A DNA stretch of 64,000 nucleotides from Candidatus Roseilinea sp. Its GTDB lineage: Bacteria > Chloroflexota > Anaerolineae > J036 > Brachytrichaceae. A program made the translations under genes and the position numbers. Below the pieces are notes generated by a model. That model was not told the DNA's origin and made no database searches. It saw only the letters and a program-made list of their open reading frames with translations. Shown here piece by piece: positions 61,728 through 64,000 of the stretch; the stretch's first letter is position 1; every line of letters begins with the position of its first letter. The stretch is from assembly GCA_025998955.1 (NCBI GenBank), contig AP024676.1, positions 4,604,612 through 4,668,611 of the forward strand, given 5' to 3'.

Positions 61728-62640
61728 GAGCCTATCTCTAAACCTCGCATTTGCGCCAACAGATGATGGCGCAGGCGAAAAACAGCAGGGACAGATAATT
61801 GCTCGCCTTCTTCTCCCAGCGAATCAGCAACCGACGAAAGCGATTGAGCCATGAATGAGTCACTTCGACCACCCAGCGGCGCGACTTGCGTCGGCCCGGC
61901 TTGCGCCGGCGTTTTTTGGGGCGTTCTCCTTGTCCGGCACATGGATTTCGTAGCCATGTGCCTGCGCCACCTGACGGCAGGGTTCGCCGCTGTAAGCTTT
62001 GTCCAGACACAGATTCTGCGGGACGGTTTGCGGGTCAGGTCGCTCCACCGGCATGGCATCCAGCGTGGACTCCAGCAACGCGCTATCCGGCGTGTTCGCC
62101 CCGCTGACCACGATCGACAACGGCACACCCTGCTCATCCACCAACAGACTGCGCTTGACGCCCCTTTTGGCGCGATCCGTAGGGTTTTTGCCTGTCTTTT
62201 CGCCCCCCCCAGCGGGGCCTTGGTCATCGCCCCGTCGCCCGCTTGCCACTTCCAGGCGATCCCTTTGACCTCGTCATACTCCGCCAAACCCGCCTGCCAC
62301 ATGCGCTTGAAGACGCCCGCCTGCACCCAGCGCTGAAAGTAGCGATGGACTGTCTTTCCCGATCCATACTCTTTCGGCATGGCGTTCCACGGAATGCCGG
62401 TTCGCAGCGCGTACAAGATGCCGGTCATGGTCTTGCGCCGGTCTGCTGCCGGCCGCCCACCGATGTGTTTGCGCTGCCGTCCGCGTCCGCGATAGCGCGA
62501 CTTCGGTTGGGGCAACAACGGTTCAATGCGCGCCCACAGACTATCAGACAGCTCCCAACTTGCAACGTCGGCGTATCGCGTCCCACTGGTATTATCCATA
62601 TCCCTATTATGGCTCGTTCCGTAAGTTTAGAGATAGGTTC
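61728..62640 (-). mobile_element. IS5-family insertion sequence with TAA target duplication
   Basis: 913 bp. The left end is GAGCCTATCTCTAAAC and the right end on the reverse strand is GAACCTATCTCTAAAC. The 3-bp direct repeat TAA flanks it at 61725-61727 and 62641-62643. Size, ends and the short TNA-type duplication fit the IS427/IS1031-like part of the IS5 family. It lies inside a sugar-binding-protein gene. Confidence 0.9.
61738..62599 (-). CDS. IS5-family transposase spread over three frames
   Basis: The first frame (from 62599) carries the IS5 N-terminus ([55 protein letters not shown]). The second (61860-62249) carries the first catalytic part ([31 protein letters not shown]). The third (to 61738) carries [20 protein letters not shown] and [14 protein letters not shown]. 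The first shift falls at a run of eight G (62203-62210, reverse strand) and could be programmed; the second, at an A6 run (61912-61917), would be an extra lesion, so this copy may be inactive. Confidence 0.8.
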
Positions 62641-62867
62641 TAAGCGGATCTTCACTTTCTCACTCACTGCGGCGGGCGCAGGTGTGGCTTGTTCGGCCGG
62701 TTGCTGTGCACGCGGCGCAGGGGCAGCCTGTGGAGCAGTGCATGCAGCCACCATCGTTGCGGCGACGACGAAGGGAACAATCAATCGAGAGTTAAGCATG
62801 ATCTCAAACCTCCTTTGTCAAGTCGGGAACTCTCATTTCACCGGTTTCGATTTACCTGTGTTAGTAA

Positions 62868-63998
62868 CTCACGTTACGCAGTCGCGAACTGACTGCGCGA
62901 CCATAGAATGGCGACATGACACAAGACTTGCTTGACCTGTATAGCGATTATCTGTTGTGCACGTTTGGACAGGCCACGGCAACCGGGTTGGGTCAAGTGG
63001 TCGAAGGGAGCGTCAGCCATGACCAAATCACCCGCTGGCTGAGCGGCCAACAGCGCGGCGGGGCGGCGTTGTGGCAGGTGACGAAGCGATTTGTGCGGCA
63101 GATTCAAAGTGAGGATGGGGTGCTGATCGTGGACGACACGATCAGCGAGAAACCCTACAGCGACGAGAACGACATCGTGTGCTGGCACTATGATCACACC
63201 AGCGGCGAGGTGCTCAAAGGCATCAACCTGATGACGGCGCTGTATCACGTGCCCAGTCGGGGGCTGTCGTTGCCAGTGGAGTTTCGCTTGATCGCCAAGA
63301 CCGAGCAGTATGTGGACAAGAAGAGTGGCAAGACCAAGCGCCGAAGTCCGATCACCAAGAATGAGTATTACCGCATGATGCTGCAACAAGCGGTGATCAA
63401 CCAGATTCCCTTCAAATACGTGCTCAACGATGTGTGGTTTGCCGCGGCCGACAACATGAATTTCGTCAAACACAAGCTGAAGAAGGAGTTTGTCATGCCG
63501 CTCAAGGCCAATCGCAAGGTGGCGCTCAGCGCGGACGACAAGCGGCACGGCATCTACGTGCGTGTGGATGAAGTCGTGATCGAACCAAACACGGTGCGGC
63601 CAGTGTATCTGGAAGATGTGAGCTTCCCGCTGCTTTTGGCCAAGCAAGTCTTTACAAACAAAGATGGCTCTACCGGCGTATTGTTTCTGGTCACCAGCGA
63701 CACCACGCTCACCTACGATGGGATCACCTCGCTCTATCAAAAACGATGGACGATCGAACCCTTCCACAAGTCGCTCAAGCAGAATGCCGCGCTCGAACGC
63801 TCGCCTGCCCACACGGTCACGACGCAGACCAATCACATCTTTGCCAGTTTGTGTGCGTTCATCAAGCTCGAGATGCTCAAGCGTAAATCCAAGTTGAATC
63901 ATTTTGCCTTGAAATCGCATTTGTATCTGCACGCCGTTCAATCAGCTTTTGACGCCCTGCGCCAGCTGCAGCCCGTCACACTGGCTGCGTAACGTGAG
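62868..63998 (+). mobile_element. Complete insertion sequence with 14-bp inverted repeats
   Basis: 1131 bp bounded by CTCACGTTACGCAG (62868-62881) and its exact complement CTGCGTAACGTGAG (63985-63998). One transposase gene fills it. A second, diverged copy opens the window in the opposite orientation. The window ends two bases after the right repeat, so a target duplication cannot be checked. Confidence 0.92.
62916..63992 (+). CDS. DDE transposase (IS4/IS701-like, YREK signature)
   Basis: 358 residues, intact. The first catalytic Asp lies in GVLIVDDTISEKPYSDEN, and the C-terminal YREK signature is complete in YQKRWTIEPFHKSLK (Tyr, Arg, Glu and Lys at the expected spacing). A basic KKSGKTKRRSPITKNEYYR segment lies between. 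The stop codon falls inside the right terminal inverted repeat. Start at ATG 62916 corresponds to the start in the left-hand copy. Confidence 0.9.
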   Translation: MTQDLLDLYSDYLLCTFGQATATGLGQVVEGSVSHDQITRWLSGQQRGGAALWQVTKRFVRQIQSEDGVLIVDDTISEKPYSDENDIVCWHYDHTSGEVLKGINLMTALYHVPSRGLSLPVEFRLIAKTEQYVDKKSGKTKRRSPITKNEYYRMMLQQAVINQIPFKYVLNDVWFAAADNMNFVKHKLKKEFVMPLKANRKVALSADDKRHGIYVRVDEVVIEPNTVRPVYLEDVSFPLLLAKQVFTNKDGSTGVLFLVTSDTTLTYDGITSLYQKRWTIEPFHKSLKQNAALERSPAHTVTTQTNHIFASLCAFIKLEMLKRKSKLNHFALKSHLYLHAVQSAFDALRQLQPVTLAA

Positions 63999-64000
63999 AT

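Larger units (their letters stand above)
60558..62799 (-). pseudogene. Sugar ABC transporter substrate-binding lipoprotein split by an IS
   Basis: The 5' part (62799-62641) encodes a lipoprotein signal (FVVAATMVAAC), preceded by an ideal AAAGGAGGT, and 53 residues to KVKIRL. The 3' part (61724-60558) encodes the remaining 388 residues ([35 protein letters not shown]). If the IS at 61728-62640 and one copy of its TAA duplication are removed, the frame joins perfectly into a 441-residue family 1 binding protein. The gene is therefore inactivated by a clean, probably recent, insertion. It heads the MalF/MalG operon. Confidence 0.9.

Overview
The window is a high-G+C bacterial chromosome segment. 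The gene repertoire (trigger factor-tRNA-ClpP block, dnaG-rpoD pair, TrmFO, RecO, a CrtI-type carotenoid desaturase, many secreted proteins with Pro/Thr-rich linkers, 2TM and DUF5671 membrane proteins) best fits Chloroflexota, probably an Anaerolineae-like lineage. That placement is inferred from gene content and protein style; no rRNA is present.

Layout. 1-1278: end of an IS, a hypothetical gene running out of it, and decayed fragments. 1279-8072: S-adenosylhomocysteine hydrolase, a PfkB (adenosine-type) kinase and a response regulator, then a membrane protein, TrmFO, a phosphodiester glycosidase-type lipoprotein and RsmD. 8178-12321: a decayed integron. It holds a 42-codon N-terminal remnant of a tyrosine recombinase resembling integron integrases, an attC-like remnant fused to it, an intact ISKra4-like element with 9-bp target duplications, and three cassettes delimited by a GTTGGGC core site and three attC-like sites. 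12322-15667: histidine phosphatase, tRNA-Leu, trigger factor and ClpP. 15829-33443: mostly exported or membrane proteins (substrate-binding lipoprotein, C39-like/golvesin/PA14 protein, DUF4190, DUF4230, two glycosyltransferases, DUF2341 protein, S9 peptidase, SH3b lipoprotein with a polyglycine tail). 33528-37281: dnaG-rpoD. 37580-42721: alkyltransferase-like protein, phytoene desaturase, SerA, RecO, tRNA-Arg. 42749-53924: leftward cluster of PhyH, a beta-lactamase-fold hydrolase, a Dpp/Opp-type ABC transporter, a SelA-like PLP enzyme and an amidohydrolase. 54003-55919: acetyl-CoA synthetase. 55969-62799: a sugar ABC transporter locus that is decaying; its binding-protein gene is split by an IS5-type element and its glycosidase-like lipoprotein gene carries a frameshift. 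62868-63998: complete IS of the type whose end opens the window.

The most notable signals are the integron remnant with its cassettes; a family of degenerate 7-bp tandem arrays at six places, four of them inside genes (trmFO, dnaG and twice in one glycosyltransferase); a DnaG primase lacking all four zinc ligands; and a 128-bp MITE whose ends and 9-bp duplication match the ISKra4-like element. All reading was by eye; no database search or folding program was run.
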